This document shows positions 1-7,008 of a stretch of DNA of 22,444 bases, in pieces. The stretch comes from Chthoniobacter sp. (GTDB lineage Bacteria; Verrucomicrobiota; Verrucomicrobiia; Chthoniobacterales; Chthoniobacteraceae): positions 1 to 22,444 of the forward strand of contig JANXWQ010000641.1 of NCBI GenBank assembly GCA_025351065.1, read 5' to 3'. The notes below the pieces were generated by a model that had not been told where the DNA came from, did not search any database, and worked only from the letters and a program-made list of their open reading frames with translations. The translations under genes and the position numbers were made by a program. Position 1 is the stretch's first letter. Every line of letters starts with the position of its first letter.

Positions 1-116
1 CCGGTTCAATAGCGGGCGCGCGGGTGCGGCGGCAATCACATAATCAGCGCGGCGCAGGCGCGGGCCGCGCGGAAAGATTGGACGGGGCGCGGGGGGCTGC
101 GGCACCTTTCCCCGCC

Positions 117-1955
117 GTGCAAAAACCCGCCCTCCGCCTCGTCCCGCTCGCCGCCCTGTGTGCCGCCGTGGCGCTGGCCGGCGGGCCGTGCGCGGCGGGC
201 GCGGAGCGCAAAAAGGAACCGCTGCCCGAGGCTCCGCCGCCCGCGCTGCCGCAGGCGGTGAAGGTGCCGCGCGGCGAGCCGGCCGAGATCGCGCTACGCA
301 TCTACGGGGTGAAAAACGAGCCGCTGAAATACCTCATCCGCACGCCGCCGAAATCCGGCAAGCTGACTGAGCCGCGCGTGCTCGAGCGCGAGGTCAGCGC
401 CGTGACCTACACGCCGCCGGCCGATCTCGCGGTCACGCGCGACCGTTTCTCCTACGCCGTGCAAAACGGCGCGGGCGTCTCGGCGTCGGTGGATGTGGTC
501 ATCACCATCGTGGATCAGCCGCCGGACCTTGCACTGCCGGGCGCGCTGGATTTTTCCCCGATGCTCGCCGGCGCCACGGCGGCGAAGACCGTGGAAATCC
601 GCAATCGCGGAGGCGGCCTCGCCGAGGGCCAGGTGGCCGTGGAAGCGCCGTGGAAAATCGAGGGCGCGGCCAGGTATCGGCTCGCCGCGGGCGCGCGCGC
701 GGTTTTCAAAGTGGTCTTCGCGCCGGAAAAAGGCGGGGTGTTTGAGAGCGCGGTACGGTTCAGTTCGCAGCCGGAATCCGGCGTGCGCGTGCGCGGCGAG
801 GCGCAGGAGGCGATCGCCGCCGCGCCCGCGAAAATCGAGCTGCAAAACGCCGCGGGCGACGCGGTGCGGACGGGCACTTTCGAGCTGACCAACCAGACCG
901 GCGCCGAGTGCCGCGTGACGCTCAGCGGCGGCGCGCGGCTGCAGGTGCCCGCCGAGCTGACCGTGCCCGCGCACGGCAAAGTCAGCGTGCCCGTGCAGAC
1001 CGCGGCGACCGACGTGACGGCGCTGGAGGGCGAAGTGCGCGCCGAGTCCGCGGGCCTCACGGTGCGCGTGCCGGTGCGCGCGGCGCGCGTGGGGCCGCTG
1101 GTGCGCTCTATGCGCGGTCCGGTGATGTTTGGGCGCGTGGATGCGGCGCGGGCGGCGGGCGCGGATTTTGAGCTGGAAAATTTCGGCGGCACGGAGGCGC
1201 AGGTGAGCTGGGAAATCGGAGCGCCGTTTGTCATGGAGCAGCCGTCGGCGCGGCTCGCGCCCGGCGAGAAAAAAACGCTGACCCTGCGCACGCAGCCCGC
1301 GGCGGCGGGCAAATATCGCGCGTGGCTGACCGTGCAGTGCGACCGGCAGAAATTGGAGATTCCCGTCGAGGCCGAACTCTTTGCCAAGGTCGCGCCCGCC
1401 GCCGCATCGCGCCCAAACGCCGCGCCGCGCGTGGCGTCGGCCAGCCCGTCCGAGTCCGAGGCGGCGGCACCGGAGGTCATCGCGGCGGAACCCATCGAGA
1501 TGCCGGCCATTGTGAAGGACCTGCACGCGGAATTGTTCCTCCCCCCGGGCGCGGGGCTGACCCAGCTCAGCGTGAGAAGCGCGACGCTGGAATGGCCGGC
1601 GGCGCTGAGCGCGGCGGCGAATTTTCGCGTCGAGTACCGGCGCGTCGTGGCGGACGCCGCGGGCGAGATGAAAGTGGTCTGGAATGAAGTCCCGAAGACC
1701 GTCATCCGGCGCGCGGGCGAGAAATTCGCGGCGACCTTCGGCGGCATGGTGCCGGGCGAAAGCTACGGCGTGCGCGTGGTGCCGCTCGGCCCCGGCGGCG
1801 AGGCCGGGCCGCCGCTCTTCACACAGTTTTTTGTCACGCCGCAGGGCGCGGAATGGCGGCCGAAATTCACGCTCGTCCGCACACTCCTCGCTGTGCTCGC
1901 GGTCTGCGCGGGCCTCCTGCTGTGGCCGCGCTGGCTGCGCAACCGGCGCGCGTGA
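117..1955 (+). CDS. Secreted membrane-anchored protein with Ig-like, ASH-like and fibronectin III-like domains
   Basis: No enzyme motif is visible; the protein looks like a periplasmic or surface scaffold. From a GTG at 117 it is 612 aa. It has a clear signal peptide (about residues 1-29), an Ig/cadherin-like segment (about 40-130, with the 'TYTPPADL...DRFSY' pattern of such domains), at least one ASPM-SPD2-Hydin-like segment (about 140-230, with 'FSPMLAGATAAKTVEIRN' and 'VVFAPEKGG'), further beta-sandwich repeats, and an FN3-like segment near 465-575. A C-terminal transmembrane helix (about 584-603) is followed by a basic tail, RNRRA. The reading frame is open back to position 3, so an earlier start (GTG at 24 or outside the window) cannot be excluded; 117 is chosen because the signal peptide then lies at the N terminus. 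The acyltransferase gene starts immediately after the stop, so the two are probably co-transcribed. The domain assignments are by eye. Confidence 0.75.
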   Translation: MQKPALRLVPLAALCAAVALAGGPCAAGAERKKEPLPEAPPPALPQAVKVPRGEPAEIALRIYGVKNEPLKYLIRTPPKSGKLTEPRVLEREVSAVTYTPPADLAVTRDRFSYAVQNGAGVSASVDVVITIVDQPPDLALPGALDFSPMLAGATAAKTVEIRNRGGGLAEGQVAVEAPWKIEGAARYRLAAGARAVFKVVFAPEKGGVFESAVRFSSQPESGVRVRGEAQEAIAAAPAKIELQNAAGDAVRTGTFELTNQTGAECRVTLSGGARLQVPAELTVPAHGKVSVPVQTAATDVTALEGEVRAESAGLTVRVPVRAARVGPLVRSMRGPVMFGRVDAARAAGADFELENFGGTEAQVSWEIGAPFVMEQPSARLAPGEKKTLTLRTQPAAAGKYRAWLTVQCDRQKLEIPVEAELFAKVAPAAASRPNAAPRVASASPSESEAAAPEVIAAEPIEMPAIVKDLHAELFLPPGAGLTQLSVRSATLEWPAALSAAANFRVEYRRVVADAAGEMKVVWNEVPKTVIRRAGEKFAATFGGMVPGESYGVRVVPLGPGGEAGPPLFTQFFVTPQGAEWRPKFTLVRTLLAVLAVCAGLLLWPRWLRNRRA

Positions 1956-1957
1956 GC

Positions 1958-3085
1958 ATGGCGGAAAAGCCCTCGCCTTTCGCCCTGCCGCCGGGCCGCG
2001 CGCCGCGCTACGAACCTTGCATCGACGGCTGGCGCGCGGTGGCCGCGGCGATGGTGCTGCTCGCGCATTTTTTCCCGCACCACGCGCCGCCCAACACCTG
2101 GCTGCACCTGGGCGCCACGGGCGTGATCATCTTTTTCATCATCAGCGGCTACCTCATCAGCACGATCCTTTTTGCGGCGAAGGAAAGCGTGGGCGCCGGG
2201 CGGCTCGGCACGCCCGGCGCGCTGCGGCGTTTCTACATCCGGCGCGCGCTGCGCATCGCGCCGATTTACTACGGGAGCATCGCGGCGCTGTGCCTCATCG
2301 GGTCGCAGGCGGTGCGCGACGGGGTGTGGTGGCACGTCACCTACACCACGAATTTCGCGCAGGTTTTCGGCGGGCTGGATTTCAAAAACGCGGCGCATTT
2401 CTGGACGCTGGCGGTCGAGGAGCAGTTCTATTTCGTGTGGCCGCTGGTGGTGCTGGCGGTGCCGCGCGCGCGGCTCGGCGGAATGATCCGCGCGGTGTTC
2501 GTCGGCTCGGCGGCGGTGGTGCTGCTGGGCGCGGCGGGCGGCGCCTCGTGGGAGTTGCTCACGGCGCTGCCGGTGGGCGGCTCGTCGTTCGCGCTGAGCT
2601 TGGGCGCGTTGCTGGCCTACGGGCGTTTTTATGGAAACGGGATCGCGCTTTCGCACGCGCGCGCGGCGCTGTGGCTGGGTGCGCCGGCGCTGGCGCTGTC
2701 GCAATTCATCTGGTGGCGGCAGGGCGGTGGGGCCGCGGCCTGCGACCGGCTGGATTACAAGCTGACCTACATCCTCGCGGTGACGCTTTTTTGCGGCTGG
2801 CTTTTCATCCGCTCGCTCGCGCCGGGCTCGGGCCTCGCGGGGGTGCTGAGCTGGCCCGTGCTGCGCTACCTCGGGCGCATCAGCTACGGCGTGTACGTTT
2901 ACCACTGGCTGCTCGATCCGTACTACGTCTCGATTTGGAAGCGGCTCGGCCTGCACGCCACGCTCGGGCAGGTCGCCGAGGGCGGGCTGAAATCCGCGAC
3001 GGTCATCGTCCTCGCGGCGCTGAGCTGGCACTGTTTTGAAAAGCCGATCCTGTCGCTCAAAGACCGCCTCGCACCCGGCGCCTGA
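1958..3085 (+). CDS. Acyltransferase family 3 (OafA-type) integral membrane O-acyltransferase
   Basis: This family transfers acyl groups (often acetyl) onto sugars of surface polysaccharides at the inner membrane. The 375-aa protein opens with the hallmark IDGWRAVAAAMVLLAHFF: R26 and H37 form the R-X10-H motif of the family. Then come FFIISGYLIS, the basic loop RRFYIRRALRIAP (about 90-102), HFWTLAVEEQFYFVWPL, and near the C terminus ISYGVYVYHWLL and FEKPIL. About ten hydrophobic segments are visible and the length is normal for a stand-alone acyltransferase. The ATG at 1958 lies 2 nt after the preceding TGA; a GTG at 1952 overlapping that stop is an equally compact alternative. It is transcribed with the ASH/FN3 protein and ends against a long hairpin facing a converging gene. 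The acyl donor and acceptor cannot be told from sequence. Confidence 0.92.
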   Translation: MAEKPSPFALPPGRAPRYEPCIDGWRAVAAAMVLLAHFFPHHAPPNTWLHLGATGVIIFFIISGYLISTILFAAKESVGAGRLGTPGALRRFYIRRALRIAPIYYGSIAALCLIGSQAVRDGVWWHVTYTTNFAQVFGGLDFKNAAHFWTLAVEEQFYFVWPLVVLAVPRARLGGMIRAVFVGSAAVVLLGAAGGASWELLTALPVGGSSFALSLGALLAYGRFYGNGIALSHARAALWLGAPALALSQFIWWRQGGGAAACDRLDYKLTYILAVTLFCGWLFIRSLAPGSGLAGVLSWPVLRYLGRISYGVYVYHWLLDPYYVSIWKRLGLHATLGQVAEGGLKSATVIVLAALSWHCFEKPILSLKDRLAPGA

Positions 3086-3118
3086 GCTGTAGGGGAAGCT
3101 GACAGCTTCCCCTGCAGC
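3086..3118. terminator. Near-perfect hairpin between convergent genes (shared-core palindrome, copy 1)
   Basis: The arms gctgtaggggaagct (3086-3100) and agcttcccctgcagc (3104-3118) form a 15-bp stem with one G-U wobble (3090/3114) and a 3-nt loop. It starts directly after the acyltransferase stop and sits 22 bp from the end of the converging GT2 gene, so it could stop transcription from both sides. There is no T-tract on either strand, so it is not a textbook intrinsic terminator. The core recurs at 10926-10966. Confidence 0.6.
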
Positions 3119-3140
3119 TCCCGGCGCTATCGCCCGCGGA

Positions 3141-4289
3141 TCAAGGCTGGCGGCTGGTCCAGCGGTGGAGGTCGGCGCTGGTGAGGTAGTGGAGGAAGGC
3201 GCGGACGACGGTCAGATTTAGAAAAACGAAACCGGCGGGGAGGGCGAAGAATTTTCCGCGCAGCGAGGGAAAAAGCAGGCCGAAGGCGGCGGCGAGGTAG
3301 AACGCAAATTGGAGCGCGAGCGCGGCGCGGTAGAAAGGTTGCGCGGCGAGCGCGGCGCTGGCGGTGAGGAGCGCGACGAGAAAAACGGGCGCGGCGAGGC
3401 GCAGATATTTGTGCGAGAGGAGCTGCCACCACAGGCGGTTGCGCCACGGGAGCAACCAGGCGGGATGGCGGAAAAGCACTTGGAAATTGCCGGCGAGGGT
3501 GCGGCGCTTGCGGATTTTTTCGGCGGCGGGTTCGAGCGGCTGCGGGTCGAAGGCGCGGGCCGCGGGATCGTGGCTGACGCGGTGGCCGGCCACGGCGAGG
3601 CGCATGGGGATGACCACGTCGTCGAGCACAGTGTCGGCGGGCAGCGGGGTAAAAAGTGCGCGGCGGATGGCGTAGATGGCGCCGGTGCAGCCGATGCAGG
3701 AATCGAAGCGCGCCTCGGCGGTGCGGAGAAATTTTTCGTAGCGCCAGTAGGCATCCACTCCCGCGCCCGCGGCGCTGGCCGCGGCGTCGATCTCGAGCGC
3801 CCCGCTGACCGCGCCGAGGCGCGGGTCGGCGAAGTGCGCGGCGAGGCGCGCGATGGCATCGGGCGCGAAACGCTGGCGCGCGTCGGTGAAGACGATGACC
3901 TCGGCGGTGGCTTGCGCGAGCGCGGCATTGAGGCCCGCCGCTTTGCCCGCGCGCTCGGGCTGCACGAGGACGCTGACGCGCGCGGGCTCGACCGCCGCCG
4001 CGCGCGCGACCGTGGCGTCGGTGGAGCCGTCCGAGACGACGAGCACGCGCAGTTTTTCCGCCGGATAATCCGCCGCGAGCAGGTCCGCGACGCGCGCGGC
4101 GATGCGGGCCTCCTCGTTGTGCGCGACCACCACCACGCACACGTCTGGCAGCGGCGCGGGCGCGAGATTTTTCACCGCGCCACGACCGCGCGCGAGCAGC
4201 GCCATGAGCGCGGCGTAGCCGGCGAAGGTGTGAAAAAGCAGCGCGCCCGAAAGCCAGAATCCCGCCGCCGCCAGCGAGGCGGGGCTCAA
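3141..4289 (-). CDS. Family 2 glycosyltransferase, membrane-bound
   Basis: A GT-A fold glycosyltransferase that adds sugars from nucleotide-sugar donors on the cytoplasmic face of the membrane. In the 382-aa protein an N-terminal membrane helix (about 8-31) precedes the catalytic domain: VVVAHNEE (53-60), SDGSTD (86-91), the DXD-equivalent FTDAR (134-138), the acidic LDD motif (222-224), and RKRRTLAGNFQ (260-270) in the place of the processive-type (Q/R)xxRW motif. At least three C-terminal membrane helices follow (from about 297). This architecture is that of synthase-like GT2 enzymes, but processivity is not proven. The start is a TTG whose last two bases are shared with the TGA of the upstream DUF5989-like gene (TTGA overlap), suggesting translational coupling. 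It is last in the carbamoyltransferase operon. Confidence 0.9.
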   Translation of the reverse strand: MSPASLAAAGFWLSGALLFHTFAGYAALMALLARGRGAVKNLAPAPLPDVCVVVVAHNEEARIAARVADLLAADYPAEKLRVLVVSDGSTDATVARAAAVEPARVSVLVQPERAGKAAGLNAALAQATAEVIVFTDARQRFAPDAIARLAAHFADPRLGAVSGALEIDAAASAAGAGVDAYWRYEKFLRTAEARFDSCIGCTGAIYAIRRALFTPLPADTVLDDVVIPMRLAVAGHRVSHDPAARAFDPQPLEPAAEKIRKRRTLAGNFQVLFRHPAWLLPWRNRLWWQLLSHKYLRLAAPVFLVALLTASAALAAQPFYRAALALQFAFYLAAAFGLLFPSLRGKFFALPAGFVFLNLTVVRAFLHYLTSADLHRWTSRQP

Positions 4290-4483
4290 AAGAGCGTATA
4301 AATGAAGGGGGCCGCGGAGGTCGCGCCGAAAATAATCAGCAGCCCGAACAGCACGAGGATGAGCACGATCGGAATCATCCAGTATTTTTTGTTGTGCTTG
4401 AGCATTTCGACGACTTCGCGCCCGAGGCTGGCGGGCTTTTGGTCGGCGGCTTGCTGAAAGGACTTGGAGGTTTCGTCGGGCAT
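4286..4483 (-). CDS. DUF5989-like small single-pass membrane protein
   Basis: A 65-aa protein of unknown function. The N-terminal half is hydrophilic. From about residue 32 it reads KKYWMIPIVLILVLFGLLI and ends SAAPFIYTLF, a pattern I recognise from the DUF5989 family, whose short members lie beside SxtJ and carbamoyltransferase genes. One transmembrane helix (about 35-52) is visible. The ATG at 4483 is chosen because the frame upstream of it is SxtJ-gene sequence read out of frame. It starts 22 nt after the SxtJ stop and its own stop overlaps the GT2 start by 4 nt, so it is embedded in a tight operon. A small adaptor or assembly factor for the membrane-bound modification enzymes is possible, but that is inference. 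Confidence 0.85.
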   Translation of the reverse strand: MPDETSKSFQQAADQKPASLGREVVEMLKHNKKYWMIPIVLILVLFGLLIIFGATSAAPFIYTLF

Positions 4484-4505
4484 GGCGCGGGAGGTGGCTG
4501 AGGCG

Positions 4506-4943
4506 TCAATACTGGCGGAAGTAGCGCGCGGCGGCAACGGGCTTTTCCACGTCGCGCCAGTAGGTCGGGCGCGCGGGGCCGGGGCGTTTTTGCAGGGGGT
4601 CGCGCCCGAGCAGGCGCATGACGAGGCCGATGGGCGTGATGACCGCGTAGAAAAAAACCGCGAACAGCACATTGCTCATCACCAAGCCGACGCAGCACGC
4701 GGCGAAATACCAGACGAGGTAGAAAGGCCGCGCGATTTGCGGCAGCAGCCACAGCACCACGCCCGCGCCGGCACCGCCGAAGCCGAGCCAAAGCAGGCCG
4801 GGGTGCCACGCGCCGGTGCGCCAGAATCCGACTATGGCGAAGACTGCCGCGAGGATGGGAAAGCCGATGATGAGGCTGCGCGCGAAGGCGCGTTTCTCGA
4901 CGGTGCCGGGCTGCCAGTTGGTGTCTTTGAAAGGGTTGAGCAT
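4506..4943 (-). CDS. SxtJ-like membrane protein
   Basis: A 145-aa protein with three to four transmembrane segments: about 20-43, 48-68, then a long hydrophobic stretch from about 74 to 108. A conserved-looking tail follows, with LLGRDPLQKRP and YWRDVEKPVAAARYFRQY. This matches the SxtJ family, named after a gene next to the carbamoyltransferase sxtI in cyanobacterial saxitoxin clusters but found widely beside NodU/CmcH-type carbamoyltransferases in polysaccharide loci. Its biochemical role is unknown. It starts 6 nt after the stop of the carbamoyltransferase and is followed after 22 nt by the DUF5989-like gene. There is no sign that this window makes saxitoxin; the link is the enzyme pair only. 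Confidence 0.88.
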   Translation of the reverse strand: MLNPFKDTNWQPGTVEKRAFARSLIIGFPILAAVFAIVGFWRTGAWHPGLLWLGFGGAGAGVVLWLLPQIARPFYLVWYFAACCVGLVMSNVLFAVFFYAVITPIGLVMRLLGRDPLQKRPGPARPTYWRDVEKPVAAARYFRQY

Positions 4944-4949
4944 GGCGGG

Positions 4950-6797
4950 TCAGTCGAGGGTGAAACTTTCCACGTACTGCGCGCGCTCGGCGGCGCTGAG
5001 CTGGGGCTGCTCGGTTTTGTAGAGCACGCAGTCTTCGAGCACGAGCACGTCCATGTCGCACGCGAGGAAGCAGCGGTAGGCGTCCTGGGGGGTGCCGACG
5101 ATGGGCTCGCCGCGGATGTTGAAGCTGGTGTTCACGATGACGCCGCAGCCGGTCTGGCGCTTGAATTCGCGGAGGAGCCGGTAGTAGCGGCCGTGGCGCA
5201 GCTCATCCACGGTCTGCACGCGCGCGGAGTAATCGACGTGGGTGACCGCGGGGATTTGGCTGCGCGGGACGTTCACGCGTTTGCGCAAATCCGGGTCGCG
5301 CTGGAGCTGCTGCTGCTCGGGGGTGAGGGCGCATCTTTTTTCCTCCCGCACGGGGGCGACGAGGAGCATGTAGGGCGACTCGCGGTCGAGGTCGAACCAC
5401 TCGCCCACATCCTCGGCGAGCACGCACGGGGCGAAAGGGCGGAAGCTCTCGCGGAATTTGATGCGCAGGTTCATCTGCGCCTGCATGGCGGGGTTGCGCG
5501 CGTCGCCGATGATGCTGCGCGAGCCGAGCGCACGCGGGCCAAATTCCATGCGGCCCGCAAACCAGCCCACGACTTTGCCGGCGACCATCTCGCGCACCAC
5601 GGCTTCGAGCAGTGCGGGCTCATCGGTGTGGTGGTGGTACGGCGCGGCTTTGCTGTCGAGAAAGGTGCGGATTTCCGCGGTGGTGAAGCGCGGGCCGAGC
5701 AGCGCGCCTTTCATCGTGTCGTGGCCGGTGGCGGGGCGCGGGATGTCGAGGAGCTGGTGCGCGACGAAAAGCGCCGCGCCGAGCGCGCCGCCGGCGTCGC
5801 CCGCGGGGCCGGGAATCCACACGTCGTCGAAGATGCCGCTGCGGAGGAGCACGCCGTTGGCGACGCAGTTCAGCGCGACGCCGCCGGCGAGGACTATGTT
5901 CTTCGCGCCGGTGATTTTTTTCGCCGTGCGCGCCATGCGGAGCACGATGTCTTCGGTGACTTTTTGGATGGACGCGGCGAGATCCATTTCGCGCTGGGTG
6001 ATGGCGGATTCGGCGGCGCGCGGCGGGCCGTCGAAGAGCGTGTCCATTTTCGCCGAGGTCATGGTGAGCCCCTGGGCGTAGTTGAAATAGCTCATGTCCA
6101 TGCGGAACGAGCCGTCGTCCTTGAGGTCGATGAGTTGCGTGCGAATGGCGTCGGCGAAGCGCGGCTCGCCGTAGGGCGCGAGGCCCATGAGTTTGTATTC
6201 GCCGCTGTTGACCTTGAAGCCGCAGAAATACGTGATCGCGGAGTAGAGCAGGCCGAGGGAATGCGGGAACGCGAGGGTCTTGAGCAGCTCCAGTTTATGG
6301 CCGCGCCCGTGGCCGATGCTGGCGGTGTCCCACTCGCCCACGCCGTCCATCGTGAGGATCGCAGCCTCGTCGAAGGGCGACGGAAAAAACGCGCTCGCGG
6401 CGTGCGCTTCGTGATGCGGCGTGAAGGCGATGCGCCGGGTGTAGCGCCCACCGAGCGCCTTCCGAATTTCGCGCGGGAGATGGAGCTTCGTTTTGAGCCA
6501 CAGCGGCATGGCCATCATGAACGAGCGCAGCCCCGACGGCGCGTAGGCGAGATAGGTTTCGAGCAGGCGGTCGAACTTCAGCAGCGGCTTGTCGTAGAAG
6601 ACGACGTGGTCGAGCTGCTCCGCGGTGAGCCCGGCTTCGCGCAGGCAGTACTCGACGGCGTTGGTGGGAAATTCGTGGTCGTGCTTGATGCGCGTGAAGC
6701 GCTCCTCCTGCGCCGCCGCCACGATGTCGCCATCGACGACGAGCGCGGCGGCGCTGTCGTGGTAGTAGGCGGAAATTCCGAGGATGCGGGCGGGCAT
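4950..6797 (-). CDS. Carbamoyltransferase (NodU/CmcH/TobZ family)
   Basis: This family moves a carbamoyl group from carbamoyl phosphate, via carbamoyl-adenylate, onto a hydroxyl of a sugar or small molecule. The 615-aa length is typical. The N-terminal Kae1-like domain begins ILGISAYYHDSAAALV and contains FTPHHEAHAASAFFPS (125-140, metal/ATP-binding histidines), LTMDGVGEWDTAS (148-160), LAGGVALNCVANG (303-315) and GPAGDAGGALGAA (330-342). The C-terminal YrdC-like domain has GRMEFGPRALGSRSIIGDAR, FRPFAPCVL and VNTSFNIRGEPIVGTPQDA. Everything needed for activity appears present. It is followed at 6 nt by the SxtJ-like gene and preceded, after a repeat-bearing gap, by an SGNH hydrolase on the same strand. 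The most likely acceptor is the locus polysaccharide or its precursor (inference). Confidence 0.95.
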   Translation of the reverse strand: MPARILGISAYYHDSAAALVVDGDIVAAAQEERFTRIKHDHEFPTNAVEYCLREAGLTAEQLDHVVFYDKPLLKFDRLLETYLAYAPSGLRSFMMAMPLWLKTKLHLPREIRKALGGRYTRRIAFTPHHEAHAASAFFPSPFDEAAILTMDGVGEWDTASIGHGRGHKLELLKTLAFPHSLGLLYSAITYFCGFKVNSGEYKLMGLAPYGEPRFADAIRTQLIDLKDDGSFRMDMSYFNYAQGLTMTSAKMDTLFDGPPRAAESAITQREMDLAASIQKVTEDIVLRMARTAKKITGAKNIVLAGGVALNCVANGVLLRSGIFDDVWIPGPAGDAGGALGAALFVAHQLLDIPRPATGHDTMKGALLGPRFTTAEIRTFLDSKAAPYHHHTDEPALLEAVVREMVAGKVVGWFAGRMEFGPRALGSRSIIGDARNPAMQAQMNLRIKFRESFRPFAPCVLAEDVGEWFDLDRESPYMLLVAPVREEKRCALTPEQQQLQRDPDLRKRVNVPRSQIPAVTHVDYSARVQTVDELRHGRYYRLLREFKRQTGCGVIVNTSFNIRGEPIVGTPQDAYRCFLACDMDVLVLEDCVLYKTEQPQLSAAERAQYVESFTLD

Positions 6798-6889
6798 GGT
6801 GGGGAGCGGAGAAAAGCACGCCGGTGCGGCGCTGTCACGCGCGGGCGGCTACGGGTAGTGGAGCAGTTTGGTGGTCGCTGCATTTTTTG

Positions 6890-6984
6890 AAAACGCAGAG
6901 ACGCAGAGGTCGCGGCGGTCGCAGAGGTTTGGTTGCGAAATCCTCTCTGCGATCTTTGCGCCTCTGCGCCTCTGCATTAAAAAA
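6890..6984. repeat. Dispersed palindromic 'CGCAGAG' repeat, copy A
   Basis: A purine-rich arm opening with aacgcagagacgcagagg (6892-6909) is matched about 50 nt later by a complementary pyrimidine-rich arm with repeated CTCTGCG units ending ctctgcattaaaaa. The two halves can fold into a long imperfect hairpin. It lies between the stop of an SGNH hydrolase gene (7009) and the start of the carbamoyltransferase gene (6797). A second copy is at 9372-9463. I have seen such repeats in environmental bacterial genomes, where they produce spurious Arg/Glu-rich 'NAETQRR' ORFs. Confidence 0.75.
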
Positions 6985-7008
6985 TAAACGCCCCGCCGCA
7001 TCAACCGA

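Noticed and set aside
1..23. 3' end of an upstream gene (TAG at 10-12 or TAA at 41-43)
   Set aside because: Too little sequence to tell a real gene end from a chance stop codon.
3309..4301. 330-codon plus-strand open frame
   Set aside because: Antisense to the GT2 gene, composition typical of a GC-rich shadow frame, no recognisable domain.
4506..6797. Saxitoxin-type biosynthesis suggested by SxtI/SxtJ-like genes
   Set aside because: Only the widespread carbamoyltransferase/SxtJ pair is present. No SxtA-like polyketide synthase, amidinotransferase or other core toxin genes are in the window; the context is polysaccharide.
4464..6890. 808-codon plus-strand open frame
   Set aside because: It is antisense to the DUF5989-like, SxtJ-like and carbamoyltransferase genes, which carry clear family motifs. 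Its product is Arg/Ala/Val/His-rich with no domain, as expected from the GC-rich codon pattern of the true strand.
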